NCBI GenBank assembly: GCA_029215795.1
Contig: JARDYH010000003.1
Coordinates: 96,008,609-96,072,608, forward strand
Source of the DNA: Anniella stebbinsi
Lineage: Eukaryota; Chordata; Lepidosauria; Squamata; Anniellidae
Direction of reading: 5' to 3'
Length of the DNA stretch: 64,000 nt
Both the position numbers and the translations under genes were made by a program. This document shows positions 42,234 to 53,668 of the stretch, piece after piece; position 1 is the stretch's first letter, and each line of letters begins with the position of its first letter. The notes under the pieces are model-generated. The model ran no database searches. It was not told the origin of the DNA and saw only the letters and a list, made by a program, of their open reading frames with translations.

Positions 42234-43934
42234 TGTGTCTGGGGCCCAGAGGCATTCCTGGAAATAAAAATGGTGCTATAAACTGACACCTCGCTTTGCA
42301 GTTTGCCAGCCTTCCAGTTATGTTACTAAATAAAAAGAAACCCTAAAAAATAAAAGGAGGGACACATTGGAGGCCCCAGACACATACACTAAATAACCAG
42401 TGCCCTGGGAAATGATGCAACCAATACTATATCCCTTGACATCAGTGATGGAAGTGGGTTATGTGCTTTTGTGGGTACTGTCATTAAGGGGATAAATAAG
42501 AATGAAATGTGTTTTGATATTTTATTCCTGATGGTTTGGGCCCCTTTCCACTGGGCCTCGAATCATACCCTCCACCCTGTGCAACCAAATCCTTCCTTTT
42601 TACAACGTGGTGGGCTTAAGGTGAACATCCCATTGGAGGCAATGCGCCTCAAACATTTCACATTATTAAATTTATTTGAAGCTTCTTTCAGTAATTATTA
42701 ATCTATAAACAATGGGCATTATTCCATCAAAGTTAAGCTTTTTAAAAACCCATGGACTTAATGGGAGATAGTTACATCCCAACTGAAGCCTGATCCTGTG
42801 CATGTTATCTCAGCAGTTAAGTCCTACTTTTATTTAAAATTATTCTCATGAGTGCGGAAGGGTATATGTATGTAGGGGAGATGGCAAGTATCATGAAATG
42901 TGAATTCATTTCATGAGATCTGGCAACATGCTTGAATGTTCACGAAAGAAAGGGTGGGGGAGGGCTTTTTCCTTTAGGCAATATTGGGCAAAGCAGTTCT
43001 TGAAAATCAAGCTGTGAAAGAAGGAAACCCCAGGAGCACAATGTAAGACACACAAGAATGTATTTCTTTTCTGTGGGAGTATATTTTGTGCTTCCAAAAA
43101 AAAAAAAAAAAAGCTTAGGCCAACCAGAGGACAATCAGTTTTAATAATCCAGGGCTAGAATGGAATGCCACTTCAACAGTACCAGTATGTCTATTAGTTT
43201 TGACAAAAGGGGAGTACTTCCAACAGATAAAGATCAAAGGATTCAAGCTAGGACTGGGAGGAAAGCTCAGATAAAATTCCAGTGCTACTCTAACATTATT
43301 ACCTAGTATGTGCAGTTCCTCTCTTGTCTTGCCTCCCTGCAGGTCATATGAAATATAGATGCAAGGCTCTGCTTCAACACTGGCTGCTTCCTCTCTCCAT
43401 CAAGGTTCATCTTTCCCTCTTCCCTTTGTTTGAAAACACTTCACACACATTCATTTCTCTGCTATCACCTCTTTCCATCCTGCATATCTGTCTTCTTCTA
43501 ACTCACTGCCCTTATCCTCTCGGTTCTTTTCGGATTTCAGCATAGTTCACTAAAGCAATTGCAGTCTATTTATATTATTGTAGACCTGTTCTTATAGTAT
43601 GCAAAAGTGTCTCTATCCTCTTGAGCGGATACAAGAAAGTAGGCTAACAGATCTCCTCTTTTTTTTTAATCTAGACTGTCAATTTGGAATGTCACATCAA
43701 CATATCAGAGAGCGAGAAAGCGTGTGGCCCAAGTCCTTGACTGAATCAAAATACATGCTCCAGGAAAAGCATGTTCAATATGGCCAGAAACATGTCCAAA
43801 GATTTTGGAGCTTAGAACTTCCAATTGCTATTTAGGTACCCATGGGGAAAGATTTTAAGCAGTCAAAATCACCCTCATCCTAATCCCAGGTCCACCTGAA
43901 ACCCAAACCCAGGCTGGACCCATGGAGCCTTAAA
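42234..43934. other. AT-rich unannotated stretch
   Basis: A poly-A run of about 16 is at 43097-43112 but no retrocopy was recognised beside it. Nothing else. Confidence 0.45.
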
Positions 43935-44050
43935 GTGCAATCCTAAGCATGTTTAGACGAAATAAGTTTTACAACTCCCAGCATGTTGGCTGGGGGGATG
44001 CTGGGAGTTGTAGGACTTATTTCTATCTAAACATGTATAGGTTTGCACCC
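43935..44050. mobile_element. Foldback MITE, GTGCAATCCTA type, copy 1
   Basis: Arms GTGCAATCCTAAGCATGTTT and AAACATGTATAGGTTTGCAC pair, then TACAACTCCCAGCAT and ATGCTGGGAGTTGTA pair perfectly around GTTGGCTGGGGGG. The same element is at 60675-60781. Confidence 0.8.
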
Positions 44051-44243
44051 TCAAATATGAAAAACTGAGATGATAGAAAGCAAATAGGATGCCCCAAGCT
44101 AAATCTAGCCCTGATGCTATTTTGAGCTATCACTGCCTTTCTATATATCTGCTTACTTGCTGTGGAGTAGTGGATAAATATACCCTCCCCCCCATGAACT
44201 GAATATGCTATTAAACATGGTAAGGCTGCAATCCTATCACTGG
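44051..44243. other. Unannotated spacer
   Basis: Nothing recognised. Confidence 0.4.
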
Positions 44244-44610
44244 GGTCTGTCTATATGTTTTTAAAGCCTTGCAGTGTTTGCGGGGTGGTCCTGCTTCAGT
44301 TATATGACGTAGCCGCTAATTTGCAGGCACTGCGGGGCTTTCCTGCAAAACTGAGTGTTTCAGAAATCAGAGACATTTACGCTGGAGCGATGTCACCATG
44401 GCTCTTCCACCGTCTGACCTCGCTCTGGCGTTGAGCCGGGGATGACCTGGGATTGGTAGTTGGGCAGAGGGCGGGCACGGCAAGCTGAACAGCCGCCATA
44501 AAGCCCGCGCTGCCTCCTGCCGTTGGGATTACCCGCAGCCGCCCCGCAGCAGCAAAAGCGCAAGGTTTCTCCCAAAGCGGCGGCAATGCAGCACCATGGA
44601 GGCAGCCCCC
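44244..44610. other. CpG-rich segment, possible MITE interior
   Basis: GC and CpG rise sharply (GCGGGGTGG, GAGCGATGTC, AGCCGCCCCGCAGC, AAGCGGCGGC) between AT-rich flanks. The start GGGTCTGTCTATATG resembles the TCTACAC-type ends elsewhere. No right end found. It could be a small CpG island, but no transcript signal is evident. Confidence 0.35.
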
Positions 44611-44627
44611 TAGTTTCCTGAAAGTAA

Positions 44628-44662
44628 GCTGTATTTAACTCAGTGGGACTTACTTACATGTC
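44628..44662. repeat. Half-copy of the foldback element at 18888
   Basis: TATTTAACTCAGTGGGACTTACTTACATGTC contains the CAGTGGGACTTACT core of that family. Confidence 0.4.
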
Positions 44663-45119
44663 TGCCCATTCTAGCCTATGAGAGGCTATAGGAGCCAAAC
44701 TTGAGGGATCTGGCCCTCTGGAGTTCCCCAGGTAGCCACACCCCTTTTCCCCAACAACCAATTGGTGGTTTCTTGGCTGTTGTATAGTTTCCCACACACA
44801 CACTTCTAAAAAGGTTGAAGTGCTTCTCCTAGGCTGTAGTAGTTACCAGTAGTAACAGCTTTAAGCTAAAAAAAAATCTGATATTTTTGGGGTTTGGTTC
44901 AGCCTCCTGTTAGCCCTGCCCTCCACTAAAAGTGGACCGTGAGAGCTTCTCCAAAACACTCCAGCACTCACACCAAAAGAGATCCAACAGCCCTGATTTA
45001 AGAAGCGTGATCCTCGGTTACAGTGAGATCACAATATGTGTCTTATCCTCTCAATGCATATTGTGTGACTCCATATTGCAGAAATCTTTTCTCCACAAAG
45101 GTGTTAAATCCTTCCCTGG
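44663..45119. other. Unannotated spacer
   Basis: Nothing recognised. Confidence 0.4.
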
Positions 45120-45293
45120 CAAAGTTAGTACAGTGGTTTTAAATATATGTGTATATTGTGTGTATATTGTATGTTTTTGCTGTTTAAATTTTTGTACATT
45201 GTTTTAAATTGTTTTAATCTTATGTAAACTGCTCAGAGAGCTTCGGCTATGGGGTGGTATACAAATGTAATAAAATAAATAAATAAATAAATA
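45120..45293 (+). mobile_element. LINE 3' tail, plus strand
   Basis: T-rich untranslated region with TTGTACATTGTTTTAAATTG, then TGTAAACTGCTCAGAGAGCT, CTTCGGCTATGGGGTGG, and (AAAT)n. Same family as 9063-9157. Confidence 0.75.
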
Positions 45294-45322
45294 GCAGTAC
45301 TGAAGTGCACTGACAACTATTG

Positions 45323-45428
45323 GGGCTCATTGACACATACCATATACCACTATATCCTGCTTGGTGTGGCTCCTGCCTTTTATATACCGCTTTCATACTA
45401 CTATATCCTGCTTGGTGTAGATCTGGCC
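45323..45428. mobile_element. MITE fragment with AGATCTGGCC end
   Basis: TATATCCTGCTTGGTGT occurs twice (45352 and 45404) with CATA..TACCACTATAT and TATATACCGCTTTCATAC between. The right end, reversed, reads GGCCAGATCTACACCAAGC, related in form to the TATCTACAC ends at 57419. Confidence 0.6.
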
Positions 45429-46279
45429 TTAGAAAGCATTGTGGCTTTACTGTAAGCACAACAGGGAAAATAATAGTCTTCGGTGTAGTTCAACTCTTGA
45501 TGTGATTTGCAGAGAGAAGAGGCTGCAGATGTATTAACTGTATTTGCTGAGCTTGTCATGTTATATCCTAATTCTGGGAGTGTTTTCTTAATTGCTGTTC
45601 CCAAAGCACAAAAATGCACAATGGCATATTTTATTTAACAAGTAACGCAGTGGCAATATGATTAAATCGTTTTGGATCAGCAGCTGTTTACTATCGATAT
45701 AAAGCCTCAGAAATTTCTGGAATGAGTAAATCCAGTGACTTTGCTTTTCAGCTTTGCTATATCTGCAGCTCTTTTTGAAACTCTCTAATTAGCCTTTTTC
45801 TTTACTTCTATGGACGATACAGGTTGCTTGCCAATAGCTGTTGACAAAGTAATTTGGACAATGAAGTATTTCCTAGCACATCAGTTGATGTATACCTAGT
45901 CATTTCTGGCCAATTCCATCTTAAACGAAAATGAACATTTTTCTGCAATGGAACAAATGCACAAGCTGTCTTAATTGCTTAAGTTGTCTACACAATATAA
46001 GAGTTAATAAAACTAGGTATTCCAGGGTCATTCTAAGGATTAGTGAGAAGTGCTTTGAACTCTCCAGAATAGTTTTCTGTATAATTCCTATTCTTAGTAT
46101 TTTTACTGTGGCATAATTATAGAACTCGTGAAGAAATGTTTAAAATGTCAGCTTTTTAATATGAAGGATTAATTTGAAACGTTTTTCAGAAGTGATTTTT
46201 CTGGAAGACGCATCATAAAAATAGAACATAACACAAGACACTCAGGAATTGCTGCATCAAACCCTGGCACGTTTTTGAA
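45429..46279. other. AT-rich unannotated stretch
   Basis: Nothing recognised. Confidence 0.45.
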
Positions 46280-46515
46280 GTGATTTTACAATAAATGAAA
46301 TGTTTTTGCATGCATTTTTCAAATATACACATTTTTCTGTACATTTGTTTGAATATATATGCTCTTTACTTGCATTTTTATGTGTGAACATCACAAACTT
46401 GACAAGTGTACAGATTATTATAGTAAATTGTATTCCAGGTAATGCTAGAATTCAAGAAGTCTGAATTTGGTTAGTTTGCACTGAAACGTGAACTGAACAA
46501 ATTTCTCACCCGACC
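46280..46515. repeat. T-rich repeat related to 4257-4650
   Basis: TTTTTGCATGCATTTTTCAAA, ATACACATTTTTCTGTACATTTG and similar words repeat at 30-40 bp spacing as at 4257. It ends in CTGAAACGTGAACTGAACAA..CTCACCCG, resembling a hAT-like right end (CACCCATCCCTA), decayed. Confidence 0.4.
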
Positions 46516-46543
46516 TACCACCTAAAAAGTTGGTTGAAGCTCT

Positions 46544-46551
46544 GCTCAGAG
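46544..46551. repeat. 8-bp target site duplication, left
   Basis: gctcagag, identical to 46872-46879. Confidence 0.95.
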
Positions 46552-46871
46552 TAGGCTGACCATATGAAAAGGAGGACAGGGCTCATGTAGCTTTAACAGT
46601 TGCAGAGAAAAGGGAATTTCAGCAGGTGTCATTTGTATGCAATTCGTACCTGGTGAAATCCCCTCTTCATCACAACAGTTAAAGCTGCATGCACTATACT
46701 AGAATGACCAGATACAAAAGAGGGAGGGGCCCCTGCAGCTTTAACTGTTGTAATGAAGAGGGAATTTCACCAGGTACAAATTGCATACAAATGACCCCGG
46801 CTGAAATTCCCTTTTCTCTACAACTGTTGAAGTTACATGAGCCCTGTCCTCCTTTTCATATGGTCAGCCTA
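46552..46871. mobile_element. Foldback hAT MITE, TAGGCTGACCATATG family, copy 1
   Basis: A 320-bp near-perfect foldback. Outer arms TAGGCTGACCATATGAAAAG / CTTTTCATATGGTCAGCCTA; arms continue with GGACAGGGCTCATG, AGAAAAGGGAATTTCAGC, ATTTGTATGCAATT to a centre near 46700. Perfect 8-bp duplications (gctcagag) define it as hAT-type. Confidence 0.92.
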
Positions 46872-47468
46872 GCTCAGAGTGCTGGAGCTATCTGAATCTG
46901 AGGTGGGGCCTTTTGGATAGTCATGTCCTCTGTGGAATTTCCTCCATAGGGAGGCCCATCAGGGCTGTCCTCCTACGAAAATTGCTTAATACCCAACCGA
47001 TTTGGCAAGCCTTAGAAGAACTGCATTGAATTAGCTCATTTGTTTGTAGATGTTACATAAAAAGATAGGAGCAAGGAACATGATCACATGCACCTGACTT
47101 TCATGCATTCATTGTAAGGTCTGAAAGTGACCTTGCACATGCAACAGACTGTACAGAAGAGAAGCAGGGCAAGCAAAAGAAGTATCAGAGCCTGGTCGAG
47201 CTGGACTGCCTTTCTCCTTGCATGCCACCTCATTCCATAGGATCAACTACCACCAACTACCCTAGGATCCTGATGGATTGTTATATGTTTGATTTTGTTT
47301 TACTAATGCAGAGGCGCACAATCCTTTTGGCTCTCAGGGCCACATCTGTGGTATGCTGAGGAGCCAGGGTCCACACATCTGCACATGCACACACAAACAT
47401 ATACACAATGTAATCCTTGCCAATTTGGACATTTTCCCACCTAGCATACAAATCACAGCTCAACTCTT
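46872..47468. other. Unannotated spacer (starts with right target duplication)
   Basis: 46872-46879 is gctcagag. Nothing else recognised. Confidence 0.5.
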
Positions 47469-47575
47469 TGCCTGTCTACTCGGAAGTAATCTCCACTGCA
47501 ACAGGTTTCAGGCATACAAAGCACAGCTCAATTCTGCACATGTCTATGTCTGCTCCAAAGTAAGTCACAAAATAT
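47469..47575. repeat. Possible foldback element related to 18888
   Basis: GTCTACTCGGAAGTAATCTCC and CTGCTCCAAAGTAAGTC keep the ACTC.GAAGTAA core; the order is loose. Weak. Confidence 0.3.
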
Positions 47576-47914
47576 CAGCCCTCTCAACAGCTCTCCAAAA
47601 CAGCTCTGGCGCGCTCTGTCTGACACATATATACTTCACTCACTTTCCAGCTCCTCCCACTCTTACACAACTCACCAATCCAGGCACTCTAAACAACTAA
47701 TCAGCACTCACCATTCAGGCACCCAGCCAGCCAATCATTCTATACTTATCAAGACCTATAACTGCAAACAGTAAGTACACTCTGGCCTAGTTATTTACTT
47801 TACATGTTATAATCCTTACTCCTTTTAAAGATCTATAACCAAATGCATATCATAACAATATACTTTGCAACATATTTACATCTTTCAACAGCAGAACATC
47901 ACAATCACACTGTG

Positions 47915-47966
47915 TTTACTGGGGCTTACTCCCAGGTCAGTCTGTATAGGATTGCAGCTCTAATAC
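47915..47966. repeat. Half-copy of the foldback element at 18888
   Basis: GGGGCTTACTCCCAGGTCAG and GTATAGGATTGCAGCTC match the right arm of that family. Confidence 0.5.
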
Positions 47967-49856
47967 ACACATGCATATTGGCATTTTTAAAAAGTAGTGT
48001 TAAAGGCTCCCTTAAAGTCAGTTCTCCCAATACCTTTAAGGGTTTGGAAACATGAGCCAATGTGCTTTGCCTCTTTCCCATGATCCCTTGCTTAATTCCT
48101 CCTGAAATATTTCATTCTTATCATACATCTGCTCCATTCAAAATATAAAACATAAAAGAAGTAGCCAGTATTTAACAAGCATTGATTAATAATGCTTATC
48201 AACCGGGGAAAACCTTCTTTGTTTAACTGCAAGGCTAATCACTTTAACATATGATTTGGAAATGCTTTTGCCCTTACAGGACTCAAATACTCAGATGCCT
48301 TCTGCAGGTTCGGACTGTAGGATATAAGCTATCCCCAGTGGTCTGTTGATTGCGTTTGGAATAAGGTAGAGGCCAGAGTGCAAAATTGTTCTTAAAATTC
48401 AGTTATTGTACATTCGCCAAAATAATAACAAGAACAGGAAAACTGGAAACAATAAGAAAAGCTCCCTGCTCCCCTTTAAAGGAATTAGTAATCAGATCTA
48501 ATAATCCCTAAACCATTTGAAAGGACCATATTAACAGTGGAAGAAACAAATGAGAACAATTTCCCACAATTTGGTAAATGGCCATTAATTATATTAAAGA
48601 GGCAGGAAATCTATATAAAATATAGAGAGAGTTTTAACTCTACATGGCTTAAGCTGGAGTAATTTAAGGGCAAGTCAGCTGCATGGCTGGCCCTGAAAAA
48701 GCCTTACGATTGTAATGAAAGATGGAGGGAAATGAACAGCTTGCAAAAATTACCCAGAACAATACATTGGGAACTGTATTGAGTTGTGTTCTTCTTATAC
48801 ATAGAAATCTTCATCGTATGCTAAATTTTCTGGCAAATATAAATATTCAGTGTTTATCTGTAAGAATTGCATATCTTTCCCATCGGTCTGAATCCAACAT
48901 AAAGTCAGCAGAAAAAGTGTGAGATGAAGTTGTACCACTGCTGAATGCATGTTCTGCTAGTGGTTGTGCAAGTAATAGTGGAACAATTATCACAAGCAGC
49001 CCCTAGAGTCATGAAATCTTAATGAGTTGTAAAAGCACTTGTGTAAAGACTTGTGCAAGCATTTGCACAAATGGAATCAAAGAGTTAGATTTGACACTTT
49101 GTGCTGATGGAATGATGTCATTGGATGTAGCCCATTTCATTTTAGTAATAGGTTTATTCATATTTTACCCCCATATTGGACACTTACCATTATTATCTTA
49201 GCAGAGCAGAAATTATTTTGTTCCCAAAAATTCTCCCCATCATTTTCCATTATGGATGTTTGTATAGAATACAAATTGGCCATTTTCTCACTATTCATCT
49301 ATTTCCTTTAATTTCCAATTGTATTTAATTTTGAACTTAGATGGTTAGCAGCATTTGAAAGTTGGCATGTGATGGTATTTCACATTTAGGTGGATTTGTG
49401 AAACAGCATGAAAAGATATTTAGTTTCAGGTTATATTATATCCTCCAAAAGCAGCTAATAATGGCAATCAAGTCTATCACTATTGTAGAGACAGTTTCAC
49501 ATTCACACTTTAACTGTTGTGTTACATTCAAAATTTCACATTCCATATTTAACAAAAACACATCTAAGAAGCTGCTATTTGTATTTCAAGGGAAGCCTTC
49601 ATTACTGTCTATGGGAGCTTTCGTTGACATCCCCTTCAATATACAAATAACATCTTCAGAGAGATTATTTTTGTAAGGCATTGCAAGTTAAACTGCCCCT
49701 CCCCACCTCGTGGGTCCCAAGGCAGACCAGGCTTACTCAAGGCTGCAATTTACAAAATAAAACCATGGACGGTAATTGAATTTTGTTTGCAGATTGTGTT
49801 GCTTCTATGTAAATAACAGAAGTAACTACCATGATGAGCTGTTGCCAACAATGTGG
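47967..49856. other. AT-rich unannotated stretch
   Basis: No repeat family or gene recognised over about 1.9 kb. Confidence 0.45.
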
Positions 49857-50545
49857 TTGTCTGCAAAATCGAAAAGCCCACTGTGACTTATTTAAGCCGG
49901 CAGCCATTATGAATATTCAAGTAGGTTGACCATCTGAAAAGGAGGACAGGGCTCATATAACTTTCACAGTTGTAGAGAAAAGGGAATTTCAGCAGGTGTC
50001 ATTTGTATGCAATTAGTTCCTGGTGAAATTCCCTCTTCATCACAACTGTTAAAGGTGCAGGCACTATACTAGAGTGACCATATACAAAAGAAGGCAGGGC
50101 TCTGCAACTTTAACTGTTGTGATGAAGAGGGAATATCACCAGGAACTAACTGCATACAAATGACACTGGTTGAAATTCCCTTTTCTCTACAACTGTTAAA
50201 GTTATATGAGCCCTGTCCTCCTTTTCAGATGGTCAGCCTATATTCAAGCCCCGGCCACAGCTTGTTGCATTGTCTGAATCCAGGGACCATGGGTTATGCA
50301 AGGTTGTTTAACCCTTGCAGAACATGTAGTCCCCAGTATCAGATGATACAACAAGCTGCAGTCAGGGGCTTGAAAGTTCAAAATGGCTGCTGACACTTAC
50401 CGCAGCCCACCTTGACTTGTATAACATGACAAGCCACAGCCAGGGTTTGAATATTTTAAAAAAACTGCCCGGCACATGCCAGCATGCACCACAGCCCATT
50501 GTGGCTTAAATAAGCTACAGTGGGCTGTTTTGATTGTGTGAAACA
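49857..50545. mobile_element. MITE with GCCCACTGTGACTTATTTAAG arms, split by a younger hAT MITE
   Basis: With 49922-50240 and one 8-bp duplication removed, the element reads from GCAAAATCGAAAAGCCCACT..TTATTTAAGCC to GGCTTAAATAAGC.ACAGTGGGCTGTTTTGAT, an inverted repeat of about 35 bp. The internal word TTGAA.GTTCAAAATGGCTGC and CACAGC.TGTTG blocks repeat. The element at 56259-56619 has a similar CACTGTGGCTTATT arm and may be related. Confidence 0.65.
49922..50240. mobile_element. Foldback hAT MITE, TAGGCTGACCATATG family, copy 2
   Basis: A 319-bp copy, close to 46552-46871 along its whole length. Ends TAGGTTGACCATCTGAAAAG / CTTTTCAGATGGTCAGCCTA. Perfect target duplications tattcaag at 49914-49921 and 50241-50248. 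Nested inside the older MITE at 49857-50545. Confidence 0.93.
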
Positions 50546-50594
50546 GTGTCTCCATTAAGAAAATCAATGTTGATCTGGCAAGCTCAACAGAATT

Positions 50595-50690
50595 GGGGGG
50601 GGGGGGGGGAATTCCTTTGGAAATTATATAGCCCAATCTAGAAATTTGTGAGGGCATTAGTACTTGTCCAAGCCCCCCCCCCCCCCCCCC
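50595..50690. repeat. G15 run and C18 run in inverted pair
   Basis: G15 (50595-50609) and C18 (50673-50690) lie 63 bp apart on the same strand and could pair as a hairpin or each form four-stranded DNA. Confidence 0.9.
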
Positions 50691-50769
50691 AGGATTGGTA
50701 GAAGACATGGGGTGGGGGTGTTTGCAGACAGACAAGGACACTATTAGAGTATTCTATTCCTTGAAATCT

Positions 50770-51180
50770 GGTTTGATCTACTAATTTATTTATATAAACA
50801 ACTTTACATTTCTAATGCATATGCATTACTCAAGATAGTTTACAATGATTAAAATCACAATATCATAGTAAATTGGTACTATCAGATGAAACAAAACAAA
50901 GATAGATACTACAGATACAACATCTAACTGGCAGGCTAAAAGCCTGCAAGAATAAAGAAGTCTTCACAAATCAGTGCAAGGCAACAAATGAGGCAACAAA
51001 CTGAGCTTCATGGAAAAAGATGTTCTATAACATTGGTGCAGCCACTAAGAAGGCCCTTTCTCTTGTCCTAATTGAGCATGCTTCTACTGTACATGTGACA
51101 CAGAGAAGGGCCTCTCTCAGGTGCCCTGGACCCAGACCATTTAGGGCTTTCAAAGGTAATCACCAACACTTTGGATAATA
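50770..51180 (-). mobile_element. L2-like LINE fragment of a diverged subfamily, minus strand
   Basis: On the plus strand, CCTGGACCCAGACCATTTAG..GGCTTTCAAAGGTAATCACC..CAACACTTT matches the inverted L2 coding stretch at 6430-6482. Upstream (51040-51120) lies AAGGCCCTTTCTCTTG..AGAAGGGCCTCTCTCAGG, and the 3' tail is AATTTATTTATATAAACAAC. No open frame survives. Confidence 0.65.
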
Positions 51181-52114
51181 ATCAAATGGGTACTAATGGA
51201 TCAGTTCTCTGTTCCCTGCTTAGGGTGACCAGACGTAAAAGAGGATATATACTAAATGTGTATACAGCCCTTTGGTATTTGGGTTGCTAGTTTAAGTCAT
51301 ATGGGCACAGAACTCTGGGACGCTCCCTCAGTTGGGTTACATCCCAACCTCTCTGCTCCTTGCTGGATAAAAGGGCATCCAGGGCATCCCGAAATTCCTG
51401 AAGTTCACCCTGCGTCCACTGTATATCGTATTGTTGCATTGAAGATTTGTGGTTTAATCTGGAGAGCCGAATGCCAGGAAGTCCAATTTTCATGGCACAT
51501 AGGAAAACCCCTAAGATTCTAACATCAACAAAGAAACAAACAAATTGCCCCACGTAGTTATACATGATAAAACTTTAATCCCTTCTGAGAATGTGACAAA
51601 AAAATCCCTAGGAGACTGTGGAATTAAACAAGTGAAGCGCAAGAGAGATACTTTTTCAATCCGTTTAAGTCAGGCTAGAGAGGCTGAGGTTTCTTGCCTT
51701 TTATTTTTTTCGTGCCATACACTCCCCTATTATTATTTCCTTTGAAACTCTTTTTTTTTTGGTGGGGGGTTAAACAAACAAATAGAAAGGTCATATCACT
51801 GGACTGACACTTTGGCAACACCCCTTGCTCCCGCTAATCCTCATTTCAATTTGTCTGCTCCTCAGTGTCAAGATCTGAATTGATATGCCTTTGGATCAGT
51901 TCGGAGAGGCTTGCTTTTTGGGATGGCTGTGAACAAGTTTTATCAAATGACCCAAATGGGATAATAAGGCTTGACAGGGGGATTAGCCATAGTTTCTGGT
52001 CAAGAGATCCTTAACTAATTTGACACCTCAGATCAAAGCAGCTTTTCGGAGTCAGCAGTTTTATTGGCTGGTGTATCTCTTTTTGCCTTCAGTCTCTCAA
52101 CATATAACAAAGGC
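51181..52114. other. Unannotated stretch
   Basis: Nothing recognised. A T run followed by GGTGGGGGG is at about 51749. Confidence 0.4.
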
Positions 52115-52466
52115 TGCCTCTACAAAAGGCATTTAAAGCTCTTTCAAGGCGCATTAAAAAAATTACCTCTACAAGAACGGAGCGCAAATCGGGTGTAGAG
52201 GCGCGTTATCTCTCCGATTATGCGCATTATCGAATGCGCGTTAAATAGCGAGTTTTATTTTGCTCCGGCCGTTAAAGCGCATTTTGACTATGTGAACAAG
52301 TGATTCTCCGCATAAACTACCTGTAAAGCGCATTTGAAACAACCGGTAAGGTCACCTGTTGAGTGCTCAATTACCTCCTGCATACAAGCATTTACGATAA
52401 AGCGCTTTCGAGAAGATGCGCATAATCGGAGGAACAGGCGTAAAGCCGAATTCTTGTAGATGAGGC
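52115..52466. mobile_element. GCGC-rich MITE, copy 2, uninterrupted
   Basis: Inverted relative to copies 1 and 3. Left GCCTCTACAAAAGGCATTTA and right AATTCTTGTAGATGAGGCC are the ends; the second inner end ACCTCTACAAGAAC is at 52168. The interior is dense in GCGC and CGC words (GCGCATTATCGAATGCGCG). At about 352 bp it gives the normal length of the family. Confidence 0.8.
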
Positions 52467-52470
52467 CAAA

Positions 52471-53025
52471 AAGGATATTGTAGAGCCAGGAAAGGTACCG
52501 AAAAAGGCAGCCAAAATTATCAAGGGGCTGGAGCAATTCCCCAGGAGGGAAGGTTACAACATTTTGGACTTGTTGGTTTAGAAAACCAGGGCAAGTAAGG
52601 GGAGCCCAGAGGTGTACAACATTTTGTGTCCTGTGAAGGAAGTGGATAGGGAGAAGCATTTGTCCCTCTCATCACAGAACCGGGAGTCACCCAATGAAGC
52701 TGTGGGAGATTCAGGATAGATAAAAGGACGTCCTCTTTCACACAGCTCATAGTTAACTATGGAATTTGCTACCACCAGATGCACTGATAGCATCAACTTG
52801 GGTGGCTTTAACAGGCAATTAGATATAGTAATGGTTATTAATGGCTACTAGCCATGTTAGCTGTATATCACCTCCAGTATCAGAGGCCTCTCAGTACTTT
52901 TGTCCTCGTGTCCTCCTGCTTGTGGCATCCCATTATGGCATCTGGCCACTCTGGGAACAGAATCCTGGACTAGATAGGCTGTTGGTGTGATCCAATATTT
53001 ATCTTCTTATGTTCTTATTTGTATG
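52471..53025 (+). mobile_element. CR1 LINE 3' end, plus strand
   Basis: Starts with AAAATTATCAAGGGGCTGGA..CAATTCCCCAGGAGGGAAGG (the CR1 coding block before QHL), then AAGTGGATAGGGAGA, GGGAGATTCAGGATAGATAA, CTATGGAATTTGCTACCACC, GGACTAGATAGGCTGTTGGT, and ends CTTCTTATGTTCTTATTTG. This word order is the C terminus and 3' untranslated region of vertebrate CR1. Frames are broken. Confidence 0.85.
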
Positions 53026-53381
53026 TAAAAAAAATCACTAAATTGAGGCATTCCACTTTGATATTTGAATATATTGGGGTGATTTGGAGAACACCCATTA
53101 ATTATACAGTTTTACTGCCTGTCTGATTTTACCAAGGTTGAAAATGACTATTTCCCCCCTTCTATTTGCATTATTTATCTGTTAATTGTCATTTTATTTT
53201 TAAGCACACAAACACTTCTTTCTACAACACCGTCTAGCAATGCTTATAATAAGAGATCACTTTCCCCTTTCAAAGTGCACTATAAACGACTGGGTTGACC
53301 TGAGATCAGTCTCAGTAGTGGTGTCACTGCTATTTCCTTTTTTTGTTTAGGTGTTGTTGTTTTTTAAAGAAAAACAGAGGG
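53026..53381. other. AT-rich spacer
   Basis: Nothing recognised. Confidence 0.4.
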
Positions 53382-53512
53382 TGACCAGATGCCACAGAGG
53401 TCAGGTCTCCCATACTTTTAATAGTTGTGTAGGCAAAAGGAATTTGAGCAAGCAGAACTTTTCTCACCCTTCCATGACAAGTGGCACCTGATGAAATTCC
53501 CTCTTGTTTTGG
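53382..53512. mobile_element. Diverged fragment of the TAGGCTGACCATATG MITE family
   Basis: GGGTGACCAGATG, CTTTTAATAGTTGTG, GCAAAAGGAATTTGAGCA and CCTGATGAAATTCCCTCTTG follow the family order seen at 46552. Confidence 0.55.
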
Positions 53513-53525
53513 GCTCTCCCACACA

Positions 53526-53668
53526 CAGTAGAGGCCTTCAAGAGGCAGCTGGACAACCAACTGTCAGGGATGCTTTAAGGTGGATTCCTGCACTGAGCAG
53601 GGGGTTGGACTCGATGGCCTAATAGGCCCCTTCCAACCCTACTATTCTATTATTCTTTTCTATGATTC
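53526..53668 (+). mobile_element. CR1 LINE 3' end of another subfamily, plus strand
   Basis: GTAGAGGCCTTCAAGAGGCA, GGACAACCAACTGTCAGGG, GGGGGTTGGACTCGATGGCC, CCCCTTCCAACCCTACTATT and a decayed ATTCTATGATTC tail. The short 3' ATTCTATG repeat is a CR1 hallmark. Confidence 0.85.

Noticed and set aside
43097..43112. Poly-A tail of a processed pseudogene
   Set aside because: No coding or exon-like sequence precedes it on either strand.
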